DNA of 64,000 nt from Gordionus sp. m RMFG-2023 (taxonomy: Eukaryota; Nematomorpha; Gordioida; Chordodea; Parachordodidae), in assembly GCF_954871325.1 (NCBI RefSeq), contig NC_088778.1:19577120-19641119 (forward strand). The letters run 5' to 3'. The notes beneath the pieces are model-generated. The model worked only from the letters and a program-made list of their open reading frames with translations, had not been told where the DNA came from and made no database searches. The position numbers and the translations under genes are program-made. Positions 29,301 through 44,300 of the stretch are shown here, in pieces (positions within the stretch are counted from its first letter, which is position 1; each line of letters opens with the position of its first letter).

Positions 29301-32300
29301 TTAGCGAAATCTCAGGGCTTAGGCAATATTTTCTGGCAAAATATTGAGTTAGCCGTTTTAAAATGGCTCAAAACGAGCCGTTTAACATCACTAGTTATTA
29401 TTGAAGGTACTATAAATATATACTAGGACTATGCCGATCCACATATTTTCCGATATTGGTTCAAACCCGATCCGATATTTATATTGACTTTTCACCACCC
29501 CCATTTGAACCAAATGTAATTAAGAGATCAATATTTTTTATGCAAATCTAATTATGCATTTAATTTAATTTTTTTTATTTCTACAATAATTAAAAAATGT
29601 TTACGGACATTGGTAGTATTAAATGAATTTTTCAATATTCCTCCCCATGAAATTAGAATTCCGCAAATAACGCATTTTGCTAAATTATCTTTGTCTTTTA
29701 TAAAATATTTCCATAATTCAGATATCATATTTAAAATTCTATTATTTAAATTATAAATAATAAAATTGGCGTTATTATTTAAAGAAATTTAAAATAAATA
29801 AAACTTTGGGTTCCTTTCTATTTTTATAAAGAAACTTTTAAGATACTATAAATCTATTTAAAAAAATAAATAAAATTTAAGAGGTGTTTTGCATTTGCAT
29901 TGTTTAAAAAAAATTATTTAGAAAATATTATTAATGTAAATAAATATTCATAAAATTACAAAAAAAATAAAAGTAAAAAGATCGGATCGAATCGGTTTTT
30001 ACAGGTATCGGCCTAGTCCGATATTTTTGGAAAACGCTAAATATCGGTGCCGATCCGGTCCTATATTTAATATCGGCACAGCCCTAATATATACTTTAAT
30101 ATATTCTATAAAAAATAATATAAAATTTTTAAAAAAAATTCAGGTTCAAATTAATTATTATTTTTTTATTATTAGATTTTTAACATAAAAATAAAACAAT
30201 TAATATGAATATGGATGTAATTTTTTTTAATCAAATAAAGAATGGTATATATATTGTATGCCACATTTGGGTAGAAGCATAATATGGGAAAATTTTGAAG
30301 ACATTTGGATGATAAATATCAAAAACTTGATTATGTTCAATGTAAAAATGTTAATATTTACAATATAAAGTATATCATGTAATTCTCACTTAAGACGCCA
30401 CAATTGCGTTAACTCGAATATTAATCTATTCCTAAACAATTCAGTATAATCAAAAGAAAACTATAAATATAAAAATTCCTTAACTATTAAAAAAAATGTG
30501 ATGCTATAATTACTATTGCGCCAAGGACAGACATTTGTGCTTTTGACTCGATAACCGGAGGGAGCTTAAAAAATGCCTCTCATTTTATTGGGTCCTTCAT
30601 AATTCACCTTAACTTTAACCCTGACTATACTATAACTTTGATTGTATTGCTATCAAACATGGTCTTGTATACCCTGACTTTGATAGTAGCATGTCATGGT
30701 AGGATGATGAGTGCCATTGTCAATTTGCATGGTTATCGAAATCTTGTTAATTTTAGTACACATCGTTTGTATTTTTATACATAATCATAATATTTTATAG
30801 TAGCGCATCCGCAAAGCGTTCTCTCATACGGAGTTTTCCGGGTTCGAATCTTGTGTTAGCCAAAAATTATTATTAGGTTATATAATCTCCTTAGATTTTA
30901 ATACTTTAAGATGATAGGAAAACGATCATATTACAGTTATGAAGATTATATATTAGATATTTATTAATTTATAAATAATTTGATCAAATTATGAAGATTA
31001 TATATATTAGATATTTATTAATCTATAAATAATTTGATCAAATTATAAAATTATTTTTACAAATAATATTTTCCTTATTCATATTCAATTCGAATTAGCG
31101 AATCGAATATTATATATGGTGAATTCCGTGACAAATCAACGTAAGTTTCAACCTGACCCTCTCATATTTTACTGAATTTGCATTTAGTCGGACTAAGAAA
31201 AATAAAATTTTAGTCGGTCTAAAAAATGTTATGGGCAAAATGGACTCCTTTTAATTTTGGATATCTTTTGATATAATTGAGCTAGATGCGTCTTTTAAAT
31301 TACTTTATACAGCTTAATAATGAACCTTTTATGTTTTATAATGTTTAAAACAATTTAAATATCAAAAACCGGTAAGGATCATAAAATCAAATATTTTTTT
31401 CCTCTCAAATTTTTATTTATTTATAGTTATAGTATTAGTTAATAAATATGCAAAATTTCAAGTTTGACAGGGCACAGGTTTAGTGGAATGGCATTTACCC
31501 CCCCCCCCCCAATTTATACTTTTCCATATCTAAAATAAGTGTTCTTTTAAATATAAAACATAAATATTTCATAGCTTTTGACTTATATTACAACAATATT
31601 TAACATTATGTTACTTTATAGGCCTACCAATAAGTTATAAAAAAAATTTGTAGTTCAATTATATCCAAAGTTATCAAAAATGAATATTTTCTTTGAAATA
31701 ATAGTTTTTGTTGTCCATAACGAAACACAATTCAATTAGGTTGCACTTTAACACTTTATAATATCTCATCCATCGTTTACTTTTTCTTTCCCGTTTCATT
31801 ATTAATTTCAAATAATTGTTAAATGATTTAGCTTTATTGTTTATTGTTATTACTATGGTCAGATTTATATCTATAAATAGTTATAACTTAGAGGTTTAAG
31901 GAATAACAATTTATTTAGAAAATAGTACAAATTAAAAAAATCAACCAAATTTGTAAAACATTAGTGAATTATACAAATATTTTCAACATTCATATTCCTC
32001 TTATGATAATTTTACTGGAATAATGATCATATGTATGTGTACTAGGGTGATGACTGGGTAGCTTAGCTCATGACATTGTATTAGAATTTTATTTATTTTA
32101 GATCATAAGAAAAATTTATTACATTAGGTCAATAATATTACTTTGCATTCCTTACATTATGGGTTCTAGAGTGAACTAACGAAGTTGATAATGATAAAAT
32201 TTTATTGCTATATCATTTTTTATCGTTATAATATTAGATTTTTTGTTCTCTTGCATTTTTATCTATAGATAAGAGAATAGAGATTTAATTTAGATAATTC

Positions 32301-35300
32301 AATTTTTTAAACTTAAAATATATTTTATTTTGAAATCCATAAATTTTTTGGTATTTTATCATAAATTTAATATCTGTTTCTTAATATAATAGGTGTGGCA
32401 TTAGTCATGTATGAGAGCAAACGTGTTTCTAAATGTTTTTAATAGTTATATGTAACAGCAAACACCTTGATGATATTTGTATATAGATACGTTAACTTTT
32501 ATCCTGCTTAGCATATATTAGATCTGATTGGATCGACGGTCCTACAGTCTTGCCCCACCCGCCTTAATGGTCCGGCCTTAGAAGAATGACCGGACCGCTA
32601 CAAACACTATATTCCACTTTGATTTATATAGGTTCATTCTTACTATCTTCTTCCATTAATAAACTCGCCATAATAAAATAATGTATGAATAAATAATACT
32701 TATTTTAAGAAGTATACTTTTTAAAATTTTTCTTATAATTTTAAATTGTAAAAAAAATGACTCTGGCTTTTTTGTCTTATTTGTAATACGAGTTGTCGGA
32801 CGCACCCCAAAGAAGTTACTTGGACGGAACGCGTCTCAATGGCGCTAATATTGAATTTGCATTCCATCCCAGACCTATTTTTGATCATTTTCTAATTTAG
32901 ATAAATACTAATTGAGAAATGAATATTTAAATTTGTTACATAATGCTATTTTTGAAATTTCCCTGAAAACTACTTTGTTCCAATTTTTAAATTCATATAT
33001 CAAAATTATTAATTCATGAAACGTGTTTGATTATTTTCATAATTATTCTCATTTAAGAATAATTAGCAATATTGTTGAATCGTCATATATTATCAAATAT
33101 ATTTGCTACCTAGATTTCAAATGCTTAGCTATTTGCATTCATTAATGTATCATCTCTCAATGGCCGCTTGTAGAGTAAATGGAATTTCCAACTTAAATAT
33201 CAATCAAATGCTTCAATTGCATTCCTGTATGGAGAATTTAGTTTTACATATTGTTAGTGGATTGAATAATTTTGAAATTCAGCCTCAAATTTCAAGATTT
33301 CAAGGGGATTACAAAAATATAATATCGACATATTCTGAAGAATTAAATAAAGTTTTGGTATTAACGCTTGCCAAAGCTATTCATTTCACGGGGGGTCATG
33401 AAAATTTGTCTGGAACATGGTTTTTGTTATATATGATATATTAATTATATAGCATAGGCGTAGGCAAATAAGGATTTTTTCCCCCCTGTCAAATTTTCTT
33501 AAATATGCATTTGCATAGTTTTTTTTCGAATTCAGATATTTTATTATCATTTTTTAATTAATATAACTTATAACTAATTTTTTCATAGATTAAGATTTAC
33601 ATCTATTTCAGTTCTTCGTATGTAAAATGTATATTGCCCTAAACGAGCCATCAAAGAGGAAGTTGAACTTAGAAGGGTTACTATGCATTTACCAATTCCT
33701 TAGGGGGTCATTCCATGTCAAATCGACCAAAAAAACGATTCTGAGTAATTAGAAAAAATCTGAGCGTTTCAGTTTTTATTTTCTACGAAATAATATAGTC
33801 ATCTATATTCTCTAATATTATCATTTATTAAATAATATGTCACCCTGGTATCAGTATGAAACATTTTACCGAAATAAAAAATTAAGGGAACTTAAGTCTA
33901 TACTTTGTAAGTTTAAATTCTGCCCTAATTCTAATATTTCAACTTCGATGTCTAGCAGCTCAAATCTAAAAAAACATGAAAATTCCGATTAAAATTCTAA
34001 TGAAAGTAAAAGAAAAGGTGATGAGGATCTGAATGAAGATTCTTGTGAAGATGATCTATTGAGATTTTTTGAAAATAAAGTTCATTTTTAAAATATTTTT
34101 AATAAAATTCCCCATATTACATTTTTTATTTATTAATTATAATACAACGCTTATATCCTCTCCACCAGTTGAACTTAGTTTAGCACAACGAAAGGCTGTA
34201 TTGAGCTCAATTCTTATTTGCTCAAAATTTTAATTGTTAAAAATACAAAAAGAAGTTATCTTATATATTATTTTCGCATATTTTTATTAATCGGGGAAAA
34301 AATAAATAAAAAGAAAATTTATATATATTATTTAGTATTTTTTATGCGTTAAGGTAACTTTTCCTTTATCAACCGTAACTAGTAACGCGTTTTTTTTAAA
34401 GTAACGTTTACATCACTATTAATTTCGAAGTTATGACGATTTATGGGAAATTATTTTTACTATAAAACAAAGCCGTTTTAATTTCGTATTTCAGGTCATA
34501 ATTAATGTAGTGCTATAAACATTACTTCCAAAAAGAAACGCGTTTTACATTTGAAATTAGGATCGCGTTAATCGTTGCCTTGTGAAAAAAGGAACCGTTA
34601 GTCGCTATTCATAAAAATAGCCCCATTTATTAAAAAATACTAAATACTTTATATATTTGCTTTTTATTTATTTTTTCCTAATCATAATAAAAATAAATTA
34701 TACAAAAATAATATATAAAGTTTACCATTCAAAAAAGAAAAAAATGTCAATCATAAAAAGAAAAGTCGTTATTTTTTAAATATTTTACCCAAAGGAGGCT
34801 TACGTGCCCGCAAGGAATTAAATCAAGAACATGAAGAATATTTATTAGATTGTATAAATTTGGATTGCACTTTATCCTTAAAATAGTTATGTGAAATGAT
34901 TAAAGGAAGATGTGATTTAGAAATATCAAAAAATACGGTATCAAGGTCACTATTTGGATATAGTTATAGTTTTAAAAATACAATCAAATATCGAGATTTG
35001 CAAAGAATACATGAATTGGTTTGTGGATGTAGCCTATATGAAAGTAAAATTTATCTTTATTGATGAGGACGGGTTTTCAATGTTAATGAGGCGGTTATAT
35101 GGATATTCACAAATAAATAAAAAAGCTATCTTAAATGTCCAAGGGATAAAGACAAATAGTATCATAACTGTTCTCACGATTCCAGGAATATTCAGATTCA
35201 AGATTCTTGATTTTCCCTACAACGCTTTACACTTAAGCCATTTTTAAATGAAATATCAAATCATTTTGAAGAAAATTATGAATATGACTTTTGTGATGAA

Positions 35301-38300
35301 TAATATTTTATCACAACCATACAATTAGGGAATCGATAGAAAGGAAATGGGCATAATCCACCAGAAACCAAATTCTAATAACGGGTTAATTTGTTTTATA
35401 GAGCATGGAGAGAGAGGAATATCTGAGGAGAATGCAAAAAAATTATTTTGTAAATAAAGAGAGACCTATATTCCAAAATTTAGAAGAGAGGAAATTGATT
35501 GCCAAAGAGAAATAAAAATCAAGTGAAGTTTAAAAAATAATAATATAAGGAGAAAAAAATCAAAAAATTCTTATGTAGGTTGAAAAAAGGAAAAGGATTA
35601 AAAAAATAACTACTTTCCTTTGAATGGGAATTTTCCTTTTTTGATTGACATTTTTTCTTTTTGTGATTTTTCGTTTTTTGATAGACTAGCTTTTTTGATT
35701 GGACCTTTTCCTTTTTTGTACTTTCTTTTTTGATCAAACCTCCTTTTTTGAATGGGAAACCTTGTTAAAAGATAATACCTTTTTGTAATCATTTTTTATT
35801 TATTTTTAAGAACATTTGATTTTCAAAATTTTGATAGATAAACAAGAGTTCCTAATCTTCAACATAGCTTTCGCTTTACCTTCAACTGGCGCAGAGAAGG
35901 GGAAGATTATATTTATTTATTAAAACACTTGTGATCATTTTCGCTAGAATCTTCATTTAGATTCTCATCAAAAAATATTTATCTTTATCAGAATATAGTC
36001 TGGTATATGCATAGCTAAATAACCTTTAGCAAGAAATAACTAGGGAAGACCAGGGCTAGTCGGCGCAATTTTTGTCAAAATCATCATAGTTCCGAAAATA
36101 TTGATCATATAAGATCTTACAAAATACCAATAGGTACCTTAAACATCTACCTATAAATATATATTGTTATATTTTTTAAATATTTAATAATTATTTCTCT
36201 AGAAAGGTTTAAGTCATTTTTTGAACTTAGTAGCCCCGAACCCGTGGTTAGTCGGATCATCGATGTAGCTAGTCGAATCAAGTGGTTTATTAGGCTTCTT
36301 GTGGGACAAAAAAATTTTTCCCAGATTTTAATATATAATTATGATACTTTATTTATATAATATTCTATTTACAATTATAACAAATAAAATAACAATCTTT
36401 TTTGACAGAAAACCACTCTACATTGAAACCAATCTTCAAAATTATGAAAACTTTATAATCCTGTCTACATATAATACACACATCTTTTATTAATTTTTAT
36501 TTATTATTAATAATAAATTTACTCAAAATTTATCTAATTCTATATTTAAATATATAACATCATTTGATTTTATTATCAGGCTAAATATAATCTGATTACT
36601 AAAATATTCATGTCCAATAAAATGAATTAATTTGAATCATAATATATTATCAATTTAAATAGATATATATAAATATTTGTTTGTTAGATATAATTCATTT
36701 TAAATATATTGATATTATTATCAGGCTAAAATTTATATGCTAAAATGTTCATATCTAATAAAATGTATTAATTTGAATCATATTATATTGTCAATTAAAA
36801 TATATATATTATATTTGTTTGCTAGATATAATTAATTTAAATAATTGATCTTATTATCAGGCTAAAATTTATATATGCAATATATATAATATCTGTGACA
36901 ATATATAATATATTATCACAATATGCATATGAAGATTTTAGTTTGCAAGATATTTATTTAGGTCTGATATTATATTAAAATTGAAATGTATTATGAAAAA
37001 TCAATCACATTAATAAATTTATATAATAATTATTATTTAATATACTACATTTATAAAATATTATATTATCTGTCACAATATGTATATGAAGATTTTAGTT
37101 TGCAAGATATTTATTTAGGTCTGATATTATATTAAAATTGAAATGTATTATGAAAAATCTATCACATTAATAAATTTATAAATTAATTATTATTTAATAT
37201 ATTACATTTATAAAATATTATATTTTAACCTGTAATAAATGGTATTTTTCTTAATGAGATATCATTTTCATATAGTGTTATAGTTTCTTCATAATCTTTT
37301 TTTAGTAAAAATTTTACTATTTTGAATTTTGCATATATATTTGGGTACCATAATAATATAATAAAAATTGACTGATTGCGCCGACTAGCCACGATTCTAA
37401 CCTCAATGGTGGTAATATTACTAATTGATCTTAACATATATTTAAGCATTATATATCAATCTGAAACTTTCCCAAATATTAAAATAGATATTTAACTTTC
37501 ATATAATGTTCATTTTGTCATGTTTAAACTTTTAATTTTTTAATACAACCTAATATTATTAAGTGAAAATATTGTAATCTTTACGTCAAAAACATGTCAG
37601 ATCGGATAAAAATTTAAATAGCTAAATATTATAAATTATTTTTATCCCCAATTATGGATATTATAGAATTCTATTTTAGAACTAAATTTCAAATTTTAAA
37701 CTTTACTGGTTTTAAAATAAAATATTTTGAACCGACAAGCCCCTTGCGCCGACCTAGCCCTGGTCTCCTCTACTATTGACATATATTTTATAAATTAACT
37801 TTATTGGAGAATATAAATTAACATCCTTGATTGATTCAATACTAATCTGATTATCAATCTTGACTCTATAAATTCAACATAAATAAAATAAAAATGAAGA
37901 ACTTTGGTAGTTAATCTGAATATTTATATTTAAAAAAAACATAATAAAATAAATTATATATTTTAAGAAAAAATTTAAGTAATTTACCTTTACTCAAATA
38001 AAACGCATTACTTATTACTTTTCAAACAAGTAACGAATGGCATTTCTTTTCCTAAAAAAGAATAAACTCCGTTAATTACTACGTTAATTACTATTGCCGT
38101 TGAGACTAAATCCGATACCGTAAAGAATAATTTTATTAAATTCAAAACAATAATAATGAATCCTTGCCTAACGTGGCTTCTTTTATACATTATACTTTAT
38201 AATTCAATAATTACAAAAAATAATTTTTGAAAATAAAAATAATACGACTCATCCCGAGTCTTACAATCTGAATTCAAACCAATGTATTTTACACCAGATT

Positions 38301-41300
38301 ATTGCGCATGATAAAAATATAATAAGTTTACAAACAAAATATATACCAATATAATAATTAAAAAACACCAATTTTGACATCTCCCCCCCCCCTTACAAAC
38401 GACCGTACTGCCCCTGCTGTGACTGCTGCATTACTCCCGTCCATACTTTTCACAATAGTACTTGTTTTCAGTGGACCACTTGGTCGTAGCAATATTTCCA
38501 TAATCCTTTTCCTTCTTTCGATAAGTCAACGGGGTAGTTTGTATTTTACTATCACCATACCATGAGATTCATCGTCCACAAAATACCTAAAACCCTGACA
38601 TAATTACCCCAAATCTCTCTTATCACTAAAAGAAAATGAACCTTATCTTTAAACCCCTATCATTATATTAAGAAATTTAAGTATTATATTACAACGTAAA
38701 AATATTCCTCATTTTTTTTAAAAAAAAACTCAAAATAAATAATCAAAGGCACTACAAGAAAAATTAATTTTAAAAAACATATTTTTCTTAAACTTTTTAC
38801 CAATAATAATACTTTTCATATTCCTTTTGGTTTATCAAAACTTAATTATAAAACAAATATTCCAGTCCCTTTCCAATCTCAACACTCCTCTATCATAAAT
38901 CACATTTTTTCTCAATTACTAAAAAAATATTTTTTTAAAAAAATCTGATCCAATTTTCATTATCTTACTGCTTTTATTCCTATTCAACTTTAACAAAGAA
39001 AAGGTATAAATTCTTTAACGTTTTATATATATCAATTACGCTTACCTTAAACCATTTTTATATTTCATTACTATTTCCTTTTTACAAAAACTTTAAAACT
39101 ATTTTTTCGTGTTTTCATGACATATAAACCCTAAAAATTTTACTCACCTTCCCCTACTACATTTACAAAAAAATATTTCGATACAGGTTTTTGAATATAT
39201 AATTTTATTTACTCTCCTTACTCGAATCTTAGATTCCAATAAATTTCTAAAAAAATAAATTCCTCAAATAAAATATCAGCGATATAACATTTTATGAAAT
39301 AAGATATATATTCTCTCTCGAATACTGTAGGATTTAATTACTTTGTGAAAATATGTATTTACATAAAAATTAACTTTGATAATCAGGACAAGATATTTTT
39401 TATATTTATTTAGCCCAACTTGTTGAGGGACAATACATATTGGGGAATATACAATATAATTTAAGAAAGTACATACTTATATAAAATTCAATAATTATGA
39501 AAAGATAAAAACTTAAAAATAAAAAATATCTCCCTGTCCTTCACTGCCCTTTCATCTCCGTCCCCCACTTCCGGACCTCAACCGCCCTCCATACCACATA
39601 TTGGCCATTTTCCTATAGGCTCCCAAAACACATTGAGCCATTCTTCTCAACCGGCCCCCAAAACACATTGAGTCATTTCTCAACTGCCCCCCAAACCACA
39701 TTGGGCAATTTTTCTCAACCGGCCCTCAAAATCACATTGGGCCATTTCCTCCAAAAAAAACAACTCCCATATCATATACTTTTATTTCTCAACCAGCCCC
39801 TCAAACACCATGGGCCATACAAAACTCGAAGTATGACCACTGTGGCCTCACTCAAAACATTTAATATCCCTACAGTCTACGGCGCTTTACCCTCTTACCC
39901 TATATTTATAACAACATTTTTCTATTCCTCGACCCTTCCATAGCAAACAACCGTGTCGATTCCCTATCCTTCCCATCCTCATCGATTCACAAGTCAATTG
40001 CCCACCCCTGCAACATCTCCTGCACAGGCCACATTACCTTTCCATATCTATCCTCCTCACAGTTATGCCCTTCAATTAACAATGTCTGCCCCCGTATCCT
40101 AATACTCCTATTTCGGCGCACTCTCCTGCTGAAATACAAACTTCCCAACCATATCATCAATACCACCACCGCTTTTAATATATTTTACTGTACCTCTACA
40201 TATTTCGTTACTTTAAAACCCTTCAAAATATGTAATTAAAATATTGAAAAAAAATTTTTGTTTTTTTTTATCTCTAAATTAATTAAACATTCTAACAAAA
40301 AAAATCTAATTCAAAATATTACCTATAAAAAATTAATAATTAACTTAACTAATAATATTCTAACTATTTACAAAGTTAAACAATATGATAAATAAAATCA
40401 ATACCGAAATGATGCAACAATACCTAACACTTTTTTAACCACACTGTAACCCACTTTACAATTTTTTACTATCACTTTTAATAACCACGTTACTCCACCG
40501 TATTTCCGCAAAAAAATATTATTCCACAGAAACCCTGTGCCCTTAACAACAAAAACAACCACGGTACTCCACCGTATTTCCACCAAAAAAAATATTACTC
40601 CACAGAACCCCTGTGCCTTTAACAAATATGCACTTCAATACTACAGCTCATCCAATCTAATACCTAAATAAATATAAAAATTAAAACTTACTCTTTAGGT
40701 CACGGCGCCAGTTATTGCCGTTGAGACTAAATCCGATACCGTAAAGAATAATTTTATTAAATTCTAAACAATAATAATGTATCCTTGCTTAACATGGCTT
40801 CTTTTAAACATTATACTTTATAATTCAATAAATACAAAAAATAATTCTTGAAAATTAAAATAATACGACTCATCCTGAGTCTTACAATCTAAACTCAAAC
40901 CAATGCGCTTATGTTAACAAACCAGATATTTGCGCATGTAAAAAATACAATGAATTTACAAACAAACAAAATATATACCAATATAATAATAATAAAAACA
41001 ACAATTATGACAATTACTACATTACTTTCACCATTGACATTGCTTTACAGCATTAGTCATAACTAATGTTAGAGAGGAAATTTTTATTCTAAAACAAGGT
41101 TAAACTTTAGTTTTTTACAATTATTTTTTAATTTCAAATGCCCCTTTGAAATTCAATTGCCCAGGGAATTTTTTTTTTGATTTGATAAACTTCAGCTAAG
41201 CATAGAAACAATCAGAGACAATATAAATTAATTAATTTATCCCTTACTGCTCGTATTGACCTTAAATTAAGGGGCATCCAAAAATGACAACAACCAGGAT

Positions 41301-44300
41301 TAACGCAGTTTGCAACGAATTATCAGCTAAAATCACTCATGTTTATTTGACTCATAAATTGAGAGAAACGATAACTATCTCTACCTGCAACAGAATGATT
41401 CATTCTTCAGGATATAAATTTATATGGTAATTTTCATTTTCATACAGTAACTATGTAATTAAAATCTTGAAACTTAGATTCATTGCTAAAAACAACTTTT
41501 ACCATTCTGTAAAGGTCTAAATATATTTCTTTGGGAAATTGTATCATTTCTCCTTTTAGTTAACTGTTAAAAGAGGTTTTTTCTTATATCATTTAACTAA
41601 AAAGTACGCAATTACCTGCAAATTACTTTGTAAATTTATTACCCAAAGAATTATGTTGAAAGATAATATTTTTTGTTTCTCACAATTTTTCAAATGGTAT
41701 CGGTATGGATGAATTATCCATTTCTTCTTCATGTAAATCAATAATTTTGTAATCAATTGGAATTCAAAAATAATTATAAAAAGCTAAAGTTTAATCTTGT
41801 TTTAGCAGATTTTCAAATGCAAAATTACCTTAACTCTATGTTAGTTATGACCATTTAAAACAATGGCGAAAACATAAAATTAAAAACGACTATTTAAATA
41901 ATTTTCTATAAATTGTTATAACTTCTAAATTAGTTATCCAAATAAATTATTAAATCATTATTGGAATCATAAAACTAACCTTATAAATTACAATATTAAA
42001 ATGGATTTAACTATAAACAAAATTTTTATATGCAATGATTGGTTAAAGGAAAAAATATAAAACCAGCATCAAATATATTAACATGGGTAGGAAAAGTATT
42101 TCATCTAGACCTATCATATTCGAAAAGTGAGTTTGCTAAATTCATCTATATATTAAATGGAAAAATCTATTTTATTTAAAAGTTTCTTATCTTTGGAAAT
42201 AAATTTCGCGAACTCTTCGCAATTCATATCAAATTACTTTTAACATCAATTCGGCGTCTAATAAATCCAATGTGAGGGAAGAACGAGTTTTTTCCAAGAC
42301 TCATTCATTAAACTAAAAAATTTTCTTTGAGGCCGCATTTAAATAAGGAATTGAAAATATATAATTACATATCTTTTCTAAGTATATTACCTGATTAGAG
42401 TTTAAAAATTTCATTTTTTTTGGTGAGATAAACGTGATTTCAATTTTGACGAACTTCATACCTCATAATTCATGCTGATATCGAGCCTTTATTATGCTGA
42501 TCATATTATTCATAATTGATATTGAGCTACTTCTTTATATGCTTCGACTTTGTATATTTCAAAACATTTGCTTAACAAAGATTTTACAATTTTCCCATAA
42601 AATATGCTAATATCGAGCCTTTATTATGTTAATCATATTCTTCATAATTGATAATAAAAAAAGGCTTCCAACTAATGGGCCTGAATCCTTTCAATAAATT
42701 TTTGAGGAAAAATGCTACTTAAAAAGTGCCACCTCCCTTCCCTTAGGAAAGTTTTTGGTACGCCTATGTTATATTAATATTAAGCGTCTAATAAATTGCA
42801 TATTCATATTTAAACTTTATTTATATTAAAATTAAGGTTTTATGATCTCATGAATACTATTATGCATCAAACTCCCCACAATTGGTCCAATCATACTCTA
42901 TATCATTTTCCATTATCTTTAGGTAAATTTTATCAAAATTCAAAAAATAGCAAATCAAATTTCAAAGAATATATAAACGAAGAATTCAAAAATATGCTTA
43001 GTAATAAAAAAAAATCTCACTCATGCAAATAAAATTAATATATTATAAATAGGTCATTCAGAAACCTGTAAAAGGTTCAAATTTTAAGCCCAGCCCGCAT
43101 TTAAAAAATTTAAGCTCGACCCGATTTTTATAATTTTTAAAATTTCCTTATTTTAAATGATTTTATAAATTATATCAAAGGGAAATTGTAAATATGAGCA
43201 ATAAATGAATATTAAACGCTCCGTGATAGGATTTTTAGACATTTAACTAATTAATTAATATAATTTAAATATATTTATTTTTAAATCGGCCCAGGTTTTG
43301 TAACGAAAATATTTTTAGTTCCAGCCCGTGTTTATTTTATAATAAAATCTTACGGCCCTTTGGTCTAGTCTGCAATTCTCTATATTTGAATATTTTCATA
43401 GTTTTAATTAATAATTAATTGCCAGTATATTATTAAAATTAATGATTTATTTATAGTAATTATGGACTTTTCATTGTCAATCTAAGCTAATGTAAAAAGG
43501 CAGTAATGACTTATTTTTTTAAAAATTTAATATGTTTTATTTTTAAATTTTAAGATTTTGTAAATACAACCGCAGATGTGACGAATTATTTAAGTTCTTT
43601 ACTGACAAACACATCACTTGCGGATGATAATTACTCTTCCCCTAAAGCCCTAATATTGTGTTTGGTATGGAAATTGGGTGTAGAACGAAAATTAAATAAA
43701 AAACAATTAGAGGTGAATACAGGTGAAAATACCAATATCAATCCTAATATTGACATGCCAGATTATGATGGTCAAGCCATCAAAAATCTATTATATAGCT
43801 GTGAAAATATTGGAAATTCACAATCAAACAATTTATTTTTATCTATATCATTGCTAACTCGATTATTTGCTGAATATCTGATATCCGAATTTTCAAATTG
43901 CACCACATCTTCAACAAATTATTTAAACAAGCTTCCAACTGTAGATGATAATCAAAAAGTCTCTTCTAATACAGCTACAAATAATAATATGAATCATAAT
44001 CAAAACGCCTTAATGGTTTCTAAATATCTTGAATCTTTGAATGAGCTAATATGGGTTAAGGGATTGATACCTTTAGATCGACTGCTTTTGGTTTTAATAT
44101 TGAAAGATAACCCTAGCGTTAATAATACTAACAAGTTTAGTGGTAATAAATTTATTCAAATTAATGTTGAAACTTGTTTAAATTTTCATTTTTTTTTATT
44201 CGAAGCGGATAATTCTGAAATGTAATAAGACTGGCTTTTGTCTATATTATAATTTTTATCGAATATACTTAGAAGATAACATTCTCATTTTTAACATTTC

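Larger units (their letters stand above)
36043..37770. mobile_element. TA-flanked non-autonomous element carrying two tandem arrays
   Basis: Left terminus GGGAAGACCAGGGCTAGTCG and right terminus, read on the other strand, GAGGAGACCAGGGCTAGGTC form roughly 27-bp inverted repeats. TA dinucleotides flank both ends, compatible with a Tc1/mariner-type target. The interior encodes no recognised transposase but holds arrays at 36576-36870 and 36917-37225. Confidence 0.7.

Noticed and set aside
35519-35792. Lysine-rich minus-strand protein
   Set aside because: The open frames are produced by a polypurine/polypyrimidine repeat with short period and no family resemblance.
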